A stretch of DNA of 64,000 nucleotides from Bradyrhizobium sp. JYMT SZCCT0428 (GCF_018131075.1 NZ_JAFCLS010000008.1:124001-188000), one strand, 5' to 3'; numbered from the stretch's first letter, positions 27,571 through 36,233 are shown. Numbers and translations: made by a program. The notes: generated by a model not told the origin, from the letters alone.

Positions 27571-28677
27571 CTACGTCGTGGTGGCGACAGCTGCGGTTTG
27601 TGGCACTTGCTCGCCGCCCACTGCTGCGGGCTTGGTCGCGGCGTTGCGCTGATGTCCTCCGAGACTGCGGCGATAGCGTTGCAGCGGCCGTTCAACAGCC
27701 AGGTAGCTGATCGTAGCCATGGCGATCGAAAAACCGAGGACAATCGGACCGGTCAGGTACGAGGGAAACAACTCCCTGAGGTAGATGGCTGCCGGATAAT
27801 GCCACAGATACATGCCGTAAGAGATGACGCCGATGCCAACCAGCGGCGGTGCAGACAACACCAGACTGACCCTCGATTCTTTTGTCGAGGCCGAGACCAG
27901 CAAACCAAAGGCGGCGACATGGGCAACATTGGTCATGATCACCAACGACCATGGTGCACGCCAAAAACCGATCGAGAGGCAGACGGTGAGTGCTGCCCAC
28001 GCGACGACGCCCGCGACATTGGCTGCTCTTTCCGAGATCAGGTCCTTGTGCCGGAGGGCTGTCGCCAGCAGCGCGCCACAAATCAGGCCGTCGATCCGCG
28101 TATCAAAGCGATAATACGTCGCGTCCCATCCCTGGGTTTCATAGATGTAGATACGCCATGCGCTGGCGAGCAAATAGAGGCCGAACAGAACGACCAGACG
28201 CCCGCGAGGCCCGATGCGCGCCAGCAGCAGAACTGCGAACGGCCAGATCAGATAAAAGTGCTCCTCGACCGAGAGCGACCAAGTGTGAATCAGCACTTTC
28301 GGATTGTGCCAGAAGGCCTGCGAATAATCGGTCAGATAAAATGCCACCAGCGCGGCGTCGCGCACATGCGACATGAGGTCGAGCTGCGGCCAGAGCAGGG
28401 GGGCAATCAGCAGGTACGCCGCCAGAAACAGCAGCAGCGGCGGGGTGAGACGGAGCAGCCGGCGCAGATAGAATCTCCACAGGTCGATCCGTCCCGTCGC
28501 GCCAATTTCGTCCACGAGAAGCCGCGTAATCAGAAAGCCGCTTAGAACGAAAAACAGATCAACGCCAAAATAGCCCTGGTCGAATACCGTAACGTCGCAG
28601 TGATCTGCGATGACCAGGAGCACTGCGACCGCCCGCAATCCATCCAAGGCTGGATTGTATGGAAACGGCAGTGCCAA
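27571..28677 (-). CDS. OafA/YrhL-type integral-membrane acyltransferase
   Basis: About 368 residues with roughly ten membrane helices. The N-terminal motif YNPALDGLRAVAVLLVIADHCD carries the catalytic-type His of acyltransferase 3; YFGVDLFFVLSGFLIT, WRFYLRRLLRLTPP and WSLSVEEHFYLIWP are the other family motifs. These enzymes O-acylate surface glycans, Nod factors or peptidoglycan. The start is uncertain: no in-frame ATG precedes the domain closely, but the TTG at 28677 has AAGGGGG six bases upstream and gives the usual length; the frame stays open to 28944. The last 30 residues are a polar tail rich in Ala, Thr and Val. Confidence 0.85.
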   Translation of the reverse strand: MALPFPYNPALDGLRAVAVLLVIADHCDVTVFDQGYFGVDLFFVLSGFLITRLLVDEIGATGRIDLWRFYLRRLLRLTPPLLLFLAAYLLIAPLLWPQLDLMSHVRDAALVAFYLTDYSQAFWHNPKVLIHTWSLSVEEHFYLIWPFAVLLLARIGPRGRLVVLFGLYLLASAWRIYIYETQGWDATYYRFDTRIDGLICGALLATALRHKDLISERAANVAGVVAWAALTVCLSIGFWRAPWSLVIMTNVAHVAAFGLLVSASTKESRVSLVLSAPPLVGIGVISYGMYLWHYPAAIYLRELFPSYLTGPIVLGFSIAMATISYLAVERPLQRYRRSLGGHQRNAATKPAAVGGEQVPQTAAVATTT

Positions 28678-29206
28678 CAGAGCCCCCTTGTGCGGCGCAG
28701 CCGCGACGGTTGTTGTTGTTGAACCGCCGCAGCCATGGGTTCTTTCCGGGACCCTGGCAGTTCGATATGGGGGAAAATACTGAGGAAAGTTTACGCACTC
28801 CTTAATTTCACAACCTAAACTTGTTAATCTCTCTCGCCGACCCGTTATGTATTGCACGCTACAGCGTTTTGGCCGGCGGTCGATTCTGCAAGTGATGTCG
28901 TCACGCGTGACGGTTGTGTTGTCCAGGAAAGGAAGCCGCGGCATTTGCGAAGGCTTCTGTTAACCGAAATTCACGTGAACAGCTGAAGCGCGCCGGGAGG
29001 GCCGTGCGTCGGACCGGCGATCGCCTTTCGCGCGCGGAGCGGCATGTGCATTCAGTTTGCAAATCAGCTCACGCGTTGAGGCGATTACAATTTGCTCTTC
29101 GCGTTTTCTGGATCATTAACTACCGAGCGACGCCCCCGTAGCGGTTCGATGCGCCAACCTTTAGTTGGTACCGATTGTTAGTTCTCCTCATGAGAGAGTT
29201 TTTTTC
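28678..29206. other. 529-base intergenic region without a convincing gene
   Basis: It separates the acyltransferase (leftward) from the GrlR-like gene (rightward). The part at 28760-28840 is relatively AT-rich (runs such as CTTAATTTCACAACC and ACTTGTTAATC) and suits a promoter for the acyltransferase. The frames open here (for example 28914-29141) have no protein-like composition. No tRNA or repeat recognised. Confidence 0.6.
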
Positions 29207-29632
29207 ATGTGCAGAGACGGCCAATATGCGGTTTGGTACAAGACCTCGCGTGGCGAAGGCACCGGCATCGTGCACCTGGCAGATGGCGTTATATCGGGCG
29301 GCGACTGCTGCTTCACCTATAGCGGCTCCTACCAGGTTGATAACGACAATTTCACTGCAGTGTTGACGACCACGCGGCATACCGCAGGTCCGCCCACGCT
29401 GTTCGGCCTCGACGTGGTTGACGTCGAACTTGCGGGGAGATTCAAGGGCAGGCTGGCGTCGTGCTCGGGAACGGCCAAGCAGGCGCCGGGCTTGCCGTTC
29501 GAGGCTACGCTGATCCCCCGCGAAGAACAGTCGCCTGAACCCGATCGAAGCCGCGCAGGAAAATTGCCTGATGGCTTCGGTGCCAGGCGCCCGGTCCGCA
29601 ATCCCGTTGTGCGTGGACTATCCAGGGGCTGA
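29207..29632 (+). CDS. GrlR-like small regulatory-fold protein with a C-terminal tail
   Basis: 141 residues. MCRDGQYAVWYKTSRGEGTGIVHLADGVISGGD, FTYSGSYQVDNDNFTAVLTTTRHT, LFGLDVVDVELAGRF and ASCSGTAKQAPGLPFEATLIP match the small calycin-like fold of the GrlR family, first known as negative regulators of type III secretion but widespread in rhizobia without that link. Relatives usually end just after FEATLI; here about 30 further residues rich in Arg and Pro follow. The ATG at 29207 fits the conserved start. No type III genes are nearby, so the regulatory role is unproven. Confidence 0.75.
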   Translation: MCRDGQYAVWYKTSRGEGTGIVHLADGVISGGDCCFTYSGSYQVDNDNFTAVLTTTRHTAGPPTLFGLDVVDVELAGRFKGRLASCSGTAKQAPGLPFEATLIPREEQSPEPDRSRAGKLPDGFGARRPVRNPVVRGLSRG

Positions 29633-29763
29633 TCGCGCCCGAGCAGAATTGGAATTATTTAAGGCGGCTTCCGGGCGCGCGCGAAACGGCGCGCCGCAGA
29701 AACGCGCCAATTTCGCAGGACAAGGACATGCTGCACGGAATGGCACCCAGGGAGGTTTTGCCC

Positions 29764-29907
29764 ATGTCTGAAGTGATACCGTTCCCACCCAAGCCCCAGC
29801 CGAAATCGATCGCGGACGAAACCGCTGAATTCCTGCAACTGCTGGAGCGGATCAGGTCTTCGTCGGATAAGGTCGAGACAGAGGAATTGCAGACAACAGA
29901 GGACTAG
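29764..29907 (+). CDS. 47-residue acidic hypothetical protein
   Basis: Frame MSEVIPFPPKPQPKSIADE continuing to a Glu-rich end (VETEELQTTED), with GGGAGG eight bases before the ATG and a terminator 7 bases after the stop. The pattern of a Pro-rich start then an amphipathic helix (ETAEFLQLLERIRSSS) is protein-like. I do not recognise a family. Supported by RBS, composition and terminator rather than by homology. Confidence 0.6.
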   Translation: MSEVIPFPPKPQPKSIADETAEFLQLLERIRSSSDKVETEELQTTED

Positions 29908-29913
29908 GCGGAT

Positions 29914-29944
29914 AGGGCCCTCGTGAAATGCGGGGGCCCTTTTT
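29914..29944 (+). terminator. rho-independent terminator
   Basis: Stem AGGGCCC / GGGCCCT around a 13-base loop, followed by TTTTT; it closes the 47-residue gene. Confidence 0.8.
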
Positions 29945-30074
29945 GTATGGCAGCCCGGGAAGATTGAGCTGCCCGGCCGCGCGAATACGCGTCACGTTGG
30001 CACCGCGCCGGTTTCATCACCCCTCGCTAAGCGCTAGCCTCAGTTCCCATTGAATCGGAGCGTGGGCTCCAGAT

Positions 30075-30135
30075 TCTTGATTTGACGCGTTTTCTTGAAG
30101 CGAACCGGTATCCACTTCGCTGGAAAACGCTTTAA
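30075..30135. repeat. dispersed hairpin element (TTGACGCGTTTTC type)
   Basis: GCGTTTTC (30087-30094) pairs with GAAAACGC (30123-30130), and inside it AGCGAA (30099-30104) with TTCGCT (30116-30121), around CCGGTATCCAC. From memory this short unit is widely dispersed in intergenic DNA of Bradyrhizobium relatives. It ends 23 bases before the Mur-ligase start. Confidence 0.6.
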
Positions 30136-30157
30136 TATCGCCGAATCAGGGGGGCAG

Positions 30158-31573
30158 ATGAATTTTTTGAAAGCGCACTTCATTGGCATTGCCGGAAAGG
30201 GCATGAGCGCAACCGCGCTGCTGCTCCGGCAGATGGGCGTGCAGATCAGCGGCTCCGACGAAGGCTTTTACCCGCCGGTCAGCGACTATCTCAGGAACGA
30301 GAAGATCGCGTTTGCTGCGGGATACCGCAAAGAGAACATTCCTGACGATGCCGATGTCATCGTGATCGGCAAGAACGCAAAGCTTCAGCCCGACAGCAAT
30401 GAAGAAGTGCGCGCCGCGATGGACAGCGGAAAGCTGGTGCGATCGTTTGCGGATTTGCTGCACGACATGACCGCCGGTTCCGAGACGATCGTAGCCGCAG
30501 GAAGCTACGGCAAATCGACCTGCTCTGCGCTGCTGGCGTGGTGCCTGAAGGTCTCGAACAGGGACCCGAGCTATTTCATCGGCGAGATCACCAACGGGTT
30601 CGAACGGCACGCGCACCGCGGAAAGGGCCCGACGTTCGTTCTCGAAGGCGACGAATACCCGGCCTCGAACTGGGACAACCGGTCGAAATTCCTCCTCTAC
30701 AACGCAAAAAACGTTCTGCTCACCTCGGCGACCCACGACCACATCAACGTCTTTCCGACGCACGCGGATTATCTTGCCCCGTTTCAAAGCCTGCTTGGCT
30801 CACTGCCTTCAGACGGACTTCTGGTGGTCTGCAGCAACGAGCCTCACGCGCGCGCCCTGGCCGGAAGCCTCGCCTGTCCCATTGTTTTTTATGCATTGGA
30901 CGACAAGGCGCACTGGCATGCCGCCAACATCGCGCGCGGCGCGGAGACCGGTTTGGACCTGATGCGCGGCAGCGAGAAAATCATTCGCCTGTCGACCCGG
31001 ATGCTCGGCGATCACAACATCGAAAATATCGTCGGCGTCAGCGCGATGCTGCTGGAGAAGAAGCTGCTGTCGCCCGAGGAACTGAACGCCGGCGTGAGCA
31101 CGTTCCTGGGCGTCAAGCGCCGCATGGAACTGCTCTCGCCCGCATCGAAGGTGCCGGTCTACGAAGGTTTTGGATCGTCCTATGAAAAGGCCAGAAGCGC
31201 TATTCTCGCCACAAAACTCCATTTCCCCGATCGTCGGCTCATCATCGTGTTCGAGCCGCATACATTCACCTGGCGAAACCGGGCTGCGATATCGGCCTAT
31301 GACGACGCATTTGCGGGGGCCTCCAGGATTCTCATCTATGAGCCGGCATCGCAGGGCGCCGGCACCCATGCCCAATTGACCCAGGATGAAATCGTCGCCC
31401 GCGTCAGGGCGGCGAACTACGATGCCGAGGCGATCAGCGACCCGGATGAGGCATTGGCGAGATTGGGCGACATCTTGCGGCCGGACGATGTTGTCCTGTT
31501 GCTGACCTCTGGCGAGCTTGGCGGGCTGATACGAACCATTCCGCAACTCGTTGAGGCGAAGTATCCGAGCTAG
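30158..31573 (+). CDS. Mur-ligase family protein, divergent Mpl-like
   Basis: 471 residues from the ATG behind GGGGG. The layout is that of Mpl/MurC: an N-terminal Rossmann domain (HFIGIAGKGMSATALLLRQMG, SGSDEGFYPPVSDYL), a central ATPase and a C-terminal binding domain (FLGVKRRMELL, VYEGFGSSYEKARSAI, VFEPHTFTWRN). Mpl re-attaches tripeptide to UDP-MurNAc in wall recycling. The central domain keeps EGDEYPASNWDNRSKFLLYNA, but the P-loop reads AAGSYGKST where Mpl and MurC have AGTHGKTT, and C-terminal VFEPHTFTWRN resembles MurC/Mpl FEPHTFTR. Substrate may differ from Mpl. Stands alone. Confidence 0.85.
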   Translation: MNFLKAHFIGIAGKGMSATALLLRQMGVQISGSDEGFYPPVSDYLRNEKIAFAAGYRKENIPDDADVIVIGKNAKLQPDSNEEVRAAMDSGKLVRSFADLLHDMTAGSETIVAAGSYGKSTCSALLAWCLKVSNRDPSYFIGEITNGFERHAHRGKGPTFVLEGDEYPASNWDNRSKFLLYNAKNVLLTSATHDHINVFPTHADYLAPFQSLLGSLPSDGLLVVCSNEPHARALAGSLACPIVFYALDDKAHWHAANIARGAETGLDLMRGSEKIIRLSTRMLGDHNIENIVGVSAMLLEKKLLSPEELNAGVSTFLGVKRRMELLSPASKVPVYEGFGSSYEKARSAILATKLHFPDRRLIIVFEPHTFTWRNRAAISAYDDAFAGASRILIYEPASQGAGTHAQLTQDEIVARVRAANYDAEAISDPDEALARLGDILRPDDVVLLLTSGELGGLIRTIPQLVEAKYPS

Positions 31574-31699
31574 GGGGCATGGCTTGATGGTGCTGAGCGG
31601 TTCTTGCCATTCGGCCTGCAGGTCATCGAACTGCAACAGCTTTTGTCTAATCCACGCGCAGCACCAAATCCTGAAAAATGCACTTAGCGGGGACAATCG

Positions 31700-33304
31700 A
31701 TGATGAAGCCTTCCTTCGTGGTTGCAGTTGCCGCCGCCATTGCGGCAGCGACCGCGGCCGGCCCGGCAGTGGCCGGCAAAGCGACCCTGAATCTCGTGCT
31801 GGTGCTGGACGGCTTGCGGCCCGATTCCATTACCGAGCAGGAAACCCCCAATCTTTGGCGGCTGCGCGAGGAGGGCGTAAATTTTCCAAACGGTCACGCG
31901 GTATTTCCGACCGTGACCCGTGCCAACGCGGCAGCGATCGGGACCGGCGTCTACCCCGACCGCAATGGCATTTTCGGCAATCGACTCTATGTCCGGCAGG
32001 TCGATCCGAACCGGGCATTCAACAATGATAATCACAAGAACCTGCTTCAACTCGATGCCGTCACCGGCGAGCGCATGGTGCTGACCAAGACCCTGGGTGA
32101 AATTCTAGCCGAACGCGGCAAGACCCTGGCTGTCGTCAGTTCGGGTTCGACCGGGAGCGCGCTTTTGGTCAACCCGCGCGCGCCAAAGGGCGTCGGCGTG
32201 CTCGTGAATGGAGATTGGGAGCCGGGCGTGCGGGTGGCATTCCCCGACACTGCGAACGAGGCAATCCTGCGCCGCTTTCCGGCCGCACCGAAAAAGGGCG
32301 GCGCCAAGGATCCCTATCTCGATCAGGTCAGCTGGACCGGGCAGGTGCTGCGCGACTACGTGTTGCCCGAGCTCAAGCCCGACGTGATCGTCAACTGGCT
32401 CACCGAGCCGGACCACGTCCAGCACGCGGCCGGCGCAGGCTCCACGGAGGCCCGCGCCGCCATCCGTCACGACGACCGCGAGGTCGGCCTCGTGCTCGAG
32501 CGGTTGCGCGAGCTCGGGCTGATCGACAAGACCAACATCATCGTCGTTTCCGACCATGGCTTTGGTCACGGCATCTTCGGCGTCAATGTCGCTGATGAAC
32601 TGATCAAGGCCGGGCTCAAGCTCGGCCCTGACAGCGACGACGTCGTCCTCGCCAGCAGCGGGCAGACCATGTCGCTGCATGTCCGTGATCGAAATCCGGA
32701 GCGGATCGGCGCCATTGTTTCTTTCCTGCAGCGGCGGCAATGGGTCGGCGTGGTTTTCACCGCGGGTAAACCCGGCGGCTCAGGCGTGCCGGTGGAGGGG
32801 CAGATGCCCGGCACCTTCGCGCTCGAACTGGTTCACCTCGCCAACAGCGAACGCGGTCCCGACATCGTGTTCACCTTTCCCTGGAGTTCGGCCAAGAGCC
32901 CCTCGGGCGTGAGCGGATCCGACTACACCGAGGCGGCCACCACGGGGCCGCTCACCGGCACCGCCGGCAACCACGGCAGCATGAGCCCGTGGACCGTCCG
33001 CAACACGTTCCTGGCCTTGGGCGCCGATTTCAAGCGTGGCGTGACCGTGCGCACGCCCTCGAGCAATGTCGACCTTGCGCCGACCTTGCTGGCGCTGATG
33101 AATCTCGACAGCGAGGTCGACCTCGGCCGCTTTGATGGACGGCCGCTGCGCGAGGCCTTCGCCGACGGCCCCGATGAGGAACAGGTGCCGATCCAGGTCA
33201 AGACCTATTTCGTTAAAACCGATGACGGTAGCTATCGCGCCGCGTTGCAGCTGACCGAACTCGACCGCCAGCGCTACATCGACAAGAGCTGGCGCATGCG
33301 CTGA
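31700..33304 (+). CDS. secreted type I phosphodiesterase / nucleotide pyrophosphatase (alkaline phosphatase superfamily)
   Basis: 534 residues with a signal peptide (VVAVAAAIAAATAAGPAVAG). Metal-site and nucleophile motifs of the NPP family are all present: VLVLDGLRPDSI (Asp), FPTVTRANAAAIGTG with the nucleophilic Thr, TEPDHVQHAAG (Asp, His), VSDHGFGHG (Asp, His) and GNHGSMSP (His). It hydrolyses phosphodiesters in the periplasm; the natural substrate is unknown. Of two adjacent ATGs I give the first. Neighbours offer no pathway. Confidence 0.9.
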   Translation: MMKPSFVVAVAAAIAAATAAGPAVAGKATLNLVLVLDGLRPDSITEQETPNLWRLREEGVNFPNGHAVFPTVTRANAAAIGTGVYPDRNGIFGNRLYVRQVDPNRAFNNDNHKNLLQLDAVTGERMVLTKTLGEILAERGKTLAVVSSGSTGSALLVNPRAPKGVGVLVNGDWEPGVRVAFPDTANEAILRRFPAAPKKGGAKDPYLDQVSWTGQVLRDYVLPELKPDVIVNWLTEPDHVQHAAGAGSTEARAAIRHDDREVGLVLERLRELGLIDKTNIIVVSDHGFGHGIFGVNVADELIKAGLKLGPDSDDVVLASSGQTMSLHVRDRNPERIGAIVSFLQRRQWVGVVFTAGKPGGSGVPVEGQMPGTFALELVHLANSERGPDIVFTFPWSSAKSPSGVSGSDYTEAATTGPLTGTAGNHGSMSPWTVRNTFLALGADFKRGVTVRTPSSNVDLAPTLLALMNLDSEVDLGRFDGRPLREAFADGPDEEQVPIQVKTYFVKTDDGSYRAALQLTELDRQRYIDKSWRMR

Positions 33305-33386
33305 GCGGGTGAGCGGCGCGCTTCCGGGCGGGTCGCAGAGGCGCCCGCCCAATGCTACGCTCCCTGCATCCGGGGAGGAAAATAAC

Positions 33387-34130
33387 ATGCAAAAAGTTCT
33401 GGTCGAGAACAATTCCGACGGCACCACGCTGGTCACGATCAACCGGCCGGAACGCCGCAACGCGATCTGCGCCGAGACGGCGCTGTTGCTGCAGAAGGCC
33501 TTTGTCGAATTCGAGCGCTCGCCGACGCAGAAGGCCGCGGTATTGACCGGTGCCGGCAATGAGGCGTTTTCCGGCGGCGCCGACACCGGCAATTTTCCCG
33601 AACTGTGGCGCTGCATTCCGACCGTCGGGTTTGAGACGACAAAGCCGATCATCTCGGCGGTGGGCGGCTGGTGCGTCGGCGGTGCGCTGGTGCTGTCGAT
33701 GATGTGCGATCTCACCGTCGCGGCCGAGAACGCCAAGTTCTCCTATCCGGAAGCGCGGATGGGATTTACCGGCGGCATGATCGCAGGATTGGCTGCGCGC
33801 ATCCCGCACAAGGTCGCGATGGAGATGATGCTGCTGTGCCGCATCGTCGAGGTGCAGCGCGCCTGGAATATCGGCCTCGTCAACGAGGTGGTGCCGGTCG
33901 GGCAGCAGGTTGAGGCCGCGCTGAAGATGGCGCGCGAGATGACCGAGTTCTCGCCGCTGGTGCTGAAAACCCTGAAGCGCTTCGTCACCGAAGGCGTCCT
34001 GCCGGTTGGGCCCTCCGAGCAATCCGGCCGCGCCCAGCGCCAGCTCTATGAAGTCAAGGAAAGCGAAGACGCCATCGAGGCCGCCGCCGCGGTCAAGGAA
34101 AAGCGCCGCGCGGTTTATAAGGGAAGGTAG
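33387..34130 (+). CDS. crotonase (enoyl-CoA hydratase/isomerase) family protein
   Basis: 247 residues from the ATG behind GGGGAGG. The fold is clear from INRPERRNAICAETALLLQKAF, FSGGADTGN (first oxyanion-hole segment) and VGGWCVGGALVLSMMCDLTVAAENAKFSYPEARMG. Compared with rat enoyl-CoA hydratase, the Glu of GGGCEL is replaced (GGALVL), while the Glu of the QPE motif is kept (YPEARMG). A single acidic residue suits an isomerase or another crotonase reaction better than hydration (inference). It stands between the phosphodiesterase and a repeat. Confidence 0.88.
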   Translation: MQKVLVENNSDGTTLVTINRPERRNAICAETALLLQKAFVEFERSPTQKAAVLTGAGNEAFSGGADTGNFPELWRCIPTVGFETTKPIISAVGGWCVGGALVLSMMCDLTVAAENAKFSYPEARMGFTGGMIAGLAARIPHKVAMEMMLLCRIVEVQRAWNIGLVNEVVPVGQQVEAALKMAREMTEFSPLVLKTLKRFVTEGVLPVGPSEQSGRAQRQLYEVKESEDAIEAAAAVKEKRRAVYKGR

Positions 34131-34148
34131 GCGCGCCGTGTTGGTTGA

Positions 34149-34245
34149 CGTCATCCTGAGGTGCGAGCGGAGCGAGCCTCGAAGGATGGGCCACGGGACG
34201 TACTCATCCTTCGAGGCGCGCAAACGCGCGCACCTCAGGATGACG
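34149..34245. repeat. palindromic intergenic repeat (CGTCATCCTGAGG type)
   Basis: CGTCATCCTGAGGTGCG at the left pairs exactly with CGCACCTCAGGATGACG at the right (34229-34245), and the inner CCTCGAAGGATG / CATCCTTCGAGG also pair, giving two nested or alternative hairpins between convergent genes. Confidence 0.88.
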
Positions 34246-34268
34246 GTGACAACGCGGATAGACCAACC

Positions 34269-35258
34269 TCAATCCGGCTTCAACCCGCCGGCCTGTACCA
34301 CCTTGGCCCATTTCACCGTCTCTTCCGCGATCAACCTTCCAAACTCGGCCGGCGTGCCCGGCAGCGGCTCGCCGCCGATCGCGGCGAGGCGGTCTTTCAT
34401 GCGGCCGTCGGCGATGCCTGCGTTGATCTCCTTGTTGAGCTTGCCGATGATGTCAGCCGGCGTCCTGGCGGGTGCGCACATGCCATACCATTGGCTGGTC
34501 TCGTAGCCCGGCACGAAATCGCCGACCGGCGGCAGCTCCGGCGCCACTTCCGCCCGCGCCGCGCTCGTTACCGCCAGCGCGCGCAGTCTGCCGCTGGCGA
34601 TATAATCCGTCGTGCCCGGCGCGGTGGCGAACAGCACCTGCACCTCGCCGCCCAGGAGATCGGTCAGCGCCGGACCCTGGCCGCGATAGGGCACATGCAC
34701 CATGTTGACGCCGGTCATCATCTTGAACAGCTCGCCCGCCATATGCGGCGCGCTGCCATTGCCGGCGGAGGCCATGTTGACCTTGCCCGGATTGGCCTTG
34801 GCATAGGCGATCAATTCAGGAACGGTTTTGACCGGCATCGAGGGATGCACCAGGATGATCATCGGCACGCGGATGATCCCGGCGACCGGGGCGATGTCGC
34901 GGATGAAGTTGAACTTCAGATTATTGTAGAGCGCGGCGTTGACCGCGTTCGGCACGGTGGCGAGCAGCAGCGTGTAGCCGTCGGGCGCGGCGCCGACCAC
35001 GGCCTCGGTGCCGATATTGCCGCCGGCGCCGGTGCGGTTTTCGACCACGAAGGATTGCCCGAGCCGCTCGTTGAGCCACTGGCCGATCAGCCGCGCCGTG
35101 ATGTCGACGCCGCCGCCGGCGGCAAAGCCGGCAACGATGCGCACCGGCCGGGACGGGTAATCCTCCGCCGCGGCGGCATGCGGAAACGCCGGCGCGGCGA
35201 GGCCGGCGGCCGTGAGCTGCAGGAATTGCCGGCGTTGAATTTGACGGTGAATTGTCAT
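34269..35258 (-). CDS. tripartite tricarboxylate transporter (Bug/TctC) substrate-binding protein, orphan
   Basis: 329 residues. A Tat-like signal (RQIQRRQFLQLTAAGLAAPAF) precedes the Bug fold: DYPSRPVRIVAGFAAGGGVDITARLIG, VVENRTGAGGNIGTEAVV, APDGYTLLLATV, HVPYRGQGPALTDLLGGEVQ. These periplasmic proteins bind small carboxylates. No TctA or TctB membrane genes are present, which is common for this expanded family. The ligand cannot be read from the sequence. Confidence 0.93.
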   Translation of the reverse strand: MTIHRQIQRRQFLQLTAAGLAAPAFPHAAAAEDYPSRPVRIVAGFAAGGGVDITARLIGQWLNERLGQSFVVENRTGAGGNIGTEAVVGAAPDGYTLLLATVPNAVNAALYNNLKFNFIRDIAPVAGIIRVPMIILVHPSMPVKTVPELIAYAKANPGKVNMASAGNGSAPHMAGELFKMMTGVNMVHVPYRGQGPALTDLLGGEVQVLFATAPGTTDYIASGRLRALAVTSAARAEVAPELPPVGDFVPGYETSQWYGMCAPARTPADIIGKLNKEINAGIADGRMKDRLAAIGGEPLPGTPAEFGRLIAEETVKWAKVVQAGGLKPD

Positions 35259-35306
35259 GGGCGTGCCCCCGGGAACGCCAATGCTAGCTCAATTCCAGGG
35301 GCCGGC

Positions 35307-35594
35307 CTAGTTTTCGCGACCCGAGGTCGCGGACCTTGCGCTTGAGGACTCACGGCTCGAGGACACCAAGGCCGAGGTGGCGAACTTTTCGGCTTCGGCT
35401 TCGCGAAGCTCCTTGCGAATTCTTCTTGCGTCCCGCAGCGTCCGCTGGATGTTCTTGTCGGCAGAGCCGTCATCAAAGAACAGCATCGTTTCGCAGCTGA
35501 TGCACTGCCGGGAATAGCCGCTTTGCAGCCGTCGCGCCTTTTCGCGAAAACACGATTTGCAGCGGTGGCAGCGGATTTGAACCGAATCGTCCAT
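35307..35594 (-). CDS. small zinc-ribbon protein (95 aa)
   Basis: From the ATG at 35594 the product begins MDDSVQIRCHRCKSCFREKARR and continues SGYSRQCISCETMLFFDD, giving a CxxC...CxxC zinc ribbon in the first 37 residues. A charged helix follows (IQRTLRDARRIRKELREAEAEKF) and then a Ser/Arg-rich tail. It is probably a cytoplasmic zinc-binding protein of unknown role. The open frame upstream to 35702 lacks coding character and I leave it out. Confidence 0.7.
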   Translation of the reverse strand: MDDSVQIRCHRCKSCFREKARRLQSGYSRQCISCETMLFFDDGSADKNIQRTLRDARRIRKELREAEAEKFATSALVSSSRESSSARSATSGREN

Positions 35595-35780
35595 CGTCTG
35601 GTCCCTGGGCCGCGGGCCGTTACCCGTCTTGTTTGGAAGGTCGATTACCCTGCAGCTGTACCGGAGCTTCCTTAAGAGATCGTCCTCGCATCCTGTGGCC
35701 ATTTAGCTTTCGGCAATGCGATTCCAGGCCAAACCTTAAGCTTATGATTAACCGTCCCGAAATTGCGTCCCGCCAAACGA

Positions 35781-35805
35781 AAAGGCCCGCTTGAGAGCGG
35801 GCCTT
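35781..35805 (-). terminator. rho-independent terminator of the PRC-barrel gene
   Basis: AAGGCCCGC / GCGGGCCTT stem with a six-base loop and a T-run on the minus strand, 15 bases after the stop at 35820. Confidence 0.85.
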
Positions 35806-35819
35806 CATTGCATCGGTTG

Positions 35820-36179
35820 CTAGATCGCGATGCCGTAATAGTCGTTGACCGTGCGTACGCGCGCTGGGTCGGACCAGTTCCAGGCGTTGTCGTTGCCGTA
35901 TCGCGGCGCGCCCTTGAGCTGCGTCTCGGTAATGCCGGTGCGATAGCCGCCGAGATTGGTGTCGTATTTCAGCGACTGCCAGGGCAGCGGATAATGGTCG
36001 TCACCGATCCCGAGAAAGCCGCCGAAGCTCAACACGGCATACGAGACCTTGCCGCTCATCTTGTCGATCATGACGCGTTCGATCGATCCGATCTTGGTGT
36101 CATCGGCGCCGTACACGGCGGTTCCTTCCACCTTGTCGCTGCCGATCAGGGAACCGGTTTCTCTTGCTTCCGTAACCAT
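35820..36179 (-). CDS. PRC-barrel domain protein
   Basis: 119 residues. VTEARETGSLIGSDKVEGTAVYGADDTKIGSIERVMIDKMSGKVSYAVLSFGGFLGIGDDHYPLPWQSL is a PRC-barrel domain of the photosynthetic-reaction-centre H/RimM type; the rest is a short polar tail. Such soluble PRC-barrel proteins accumulate in stress in alphaproteobacteria. A GGAAC-N16-GGTT promoter candidate lies 30-54 bases upstream. A strong terminator follows. Confidence 0.88.
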   Translation of the reverse strand: MVTEARETGSLIGSDKVEGTAVYGADDTKIGSIERVMIDKMSGKVSYAVLSFGGFLGIGDDHYPLPWQSLKYDTNLGGYRTGITETQLKGAPRYGNDNAWNWSDPARVRTVNDYYGIAI

Positions 36180-36208
36180 GGTTGCTCCTCCATTGTTCGA
36201 GAACGAGC

Positions 36209-36233
36209 AACCGGCGGAATCACGAATTGTTCC
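36209..36233 (-). promoter_or_regulatory. candidate EcfG promoter for the PRC-barrel gene
   Basis: On the minus strand GGAAC (36233-36229), 16-base spacer, GGTT (36212-36209), placing a start about 23 bases before the ATG at 36179. Confidence 0.5.

Noticed and set aside
28678..28944. N-terminal extension of the acyltransferase to the start of the open frame
   Set aside because: The extra 89 residues lack protein-like features and the domain starts just after the TTG with a good ribosome site.
29571..29771. 66-residue frame overlapping the end of the GrlR-like gene
   Set aside because: Arg/Ala-rich, no ribosome site, and overlaps two better-supported genes.
35736..35752. TTAA-N8-TTAAC resembling a CtrA box
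   Set aside because: Spacing is eight, not seven, bases, so it does not match the consensus.
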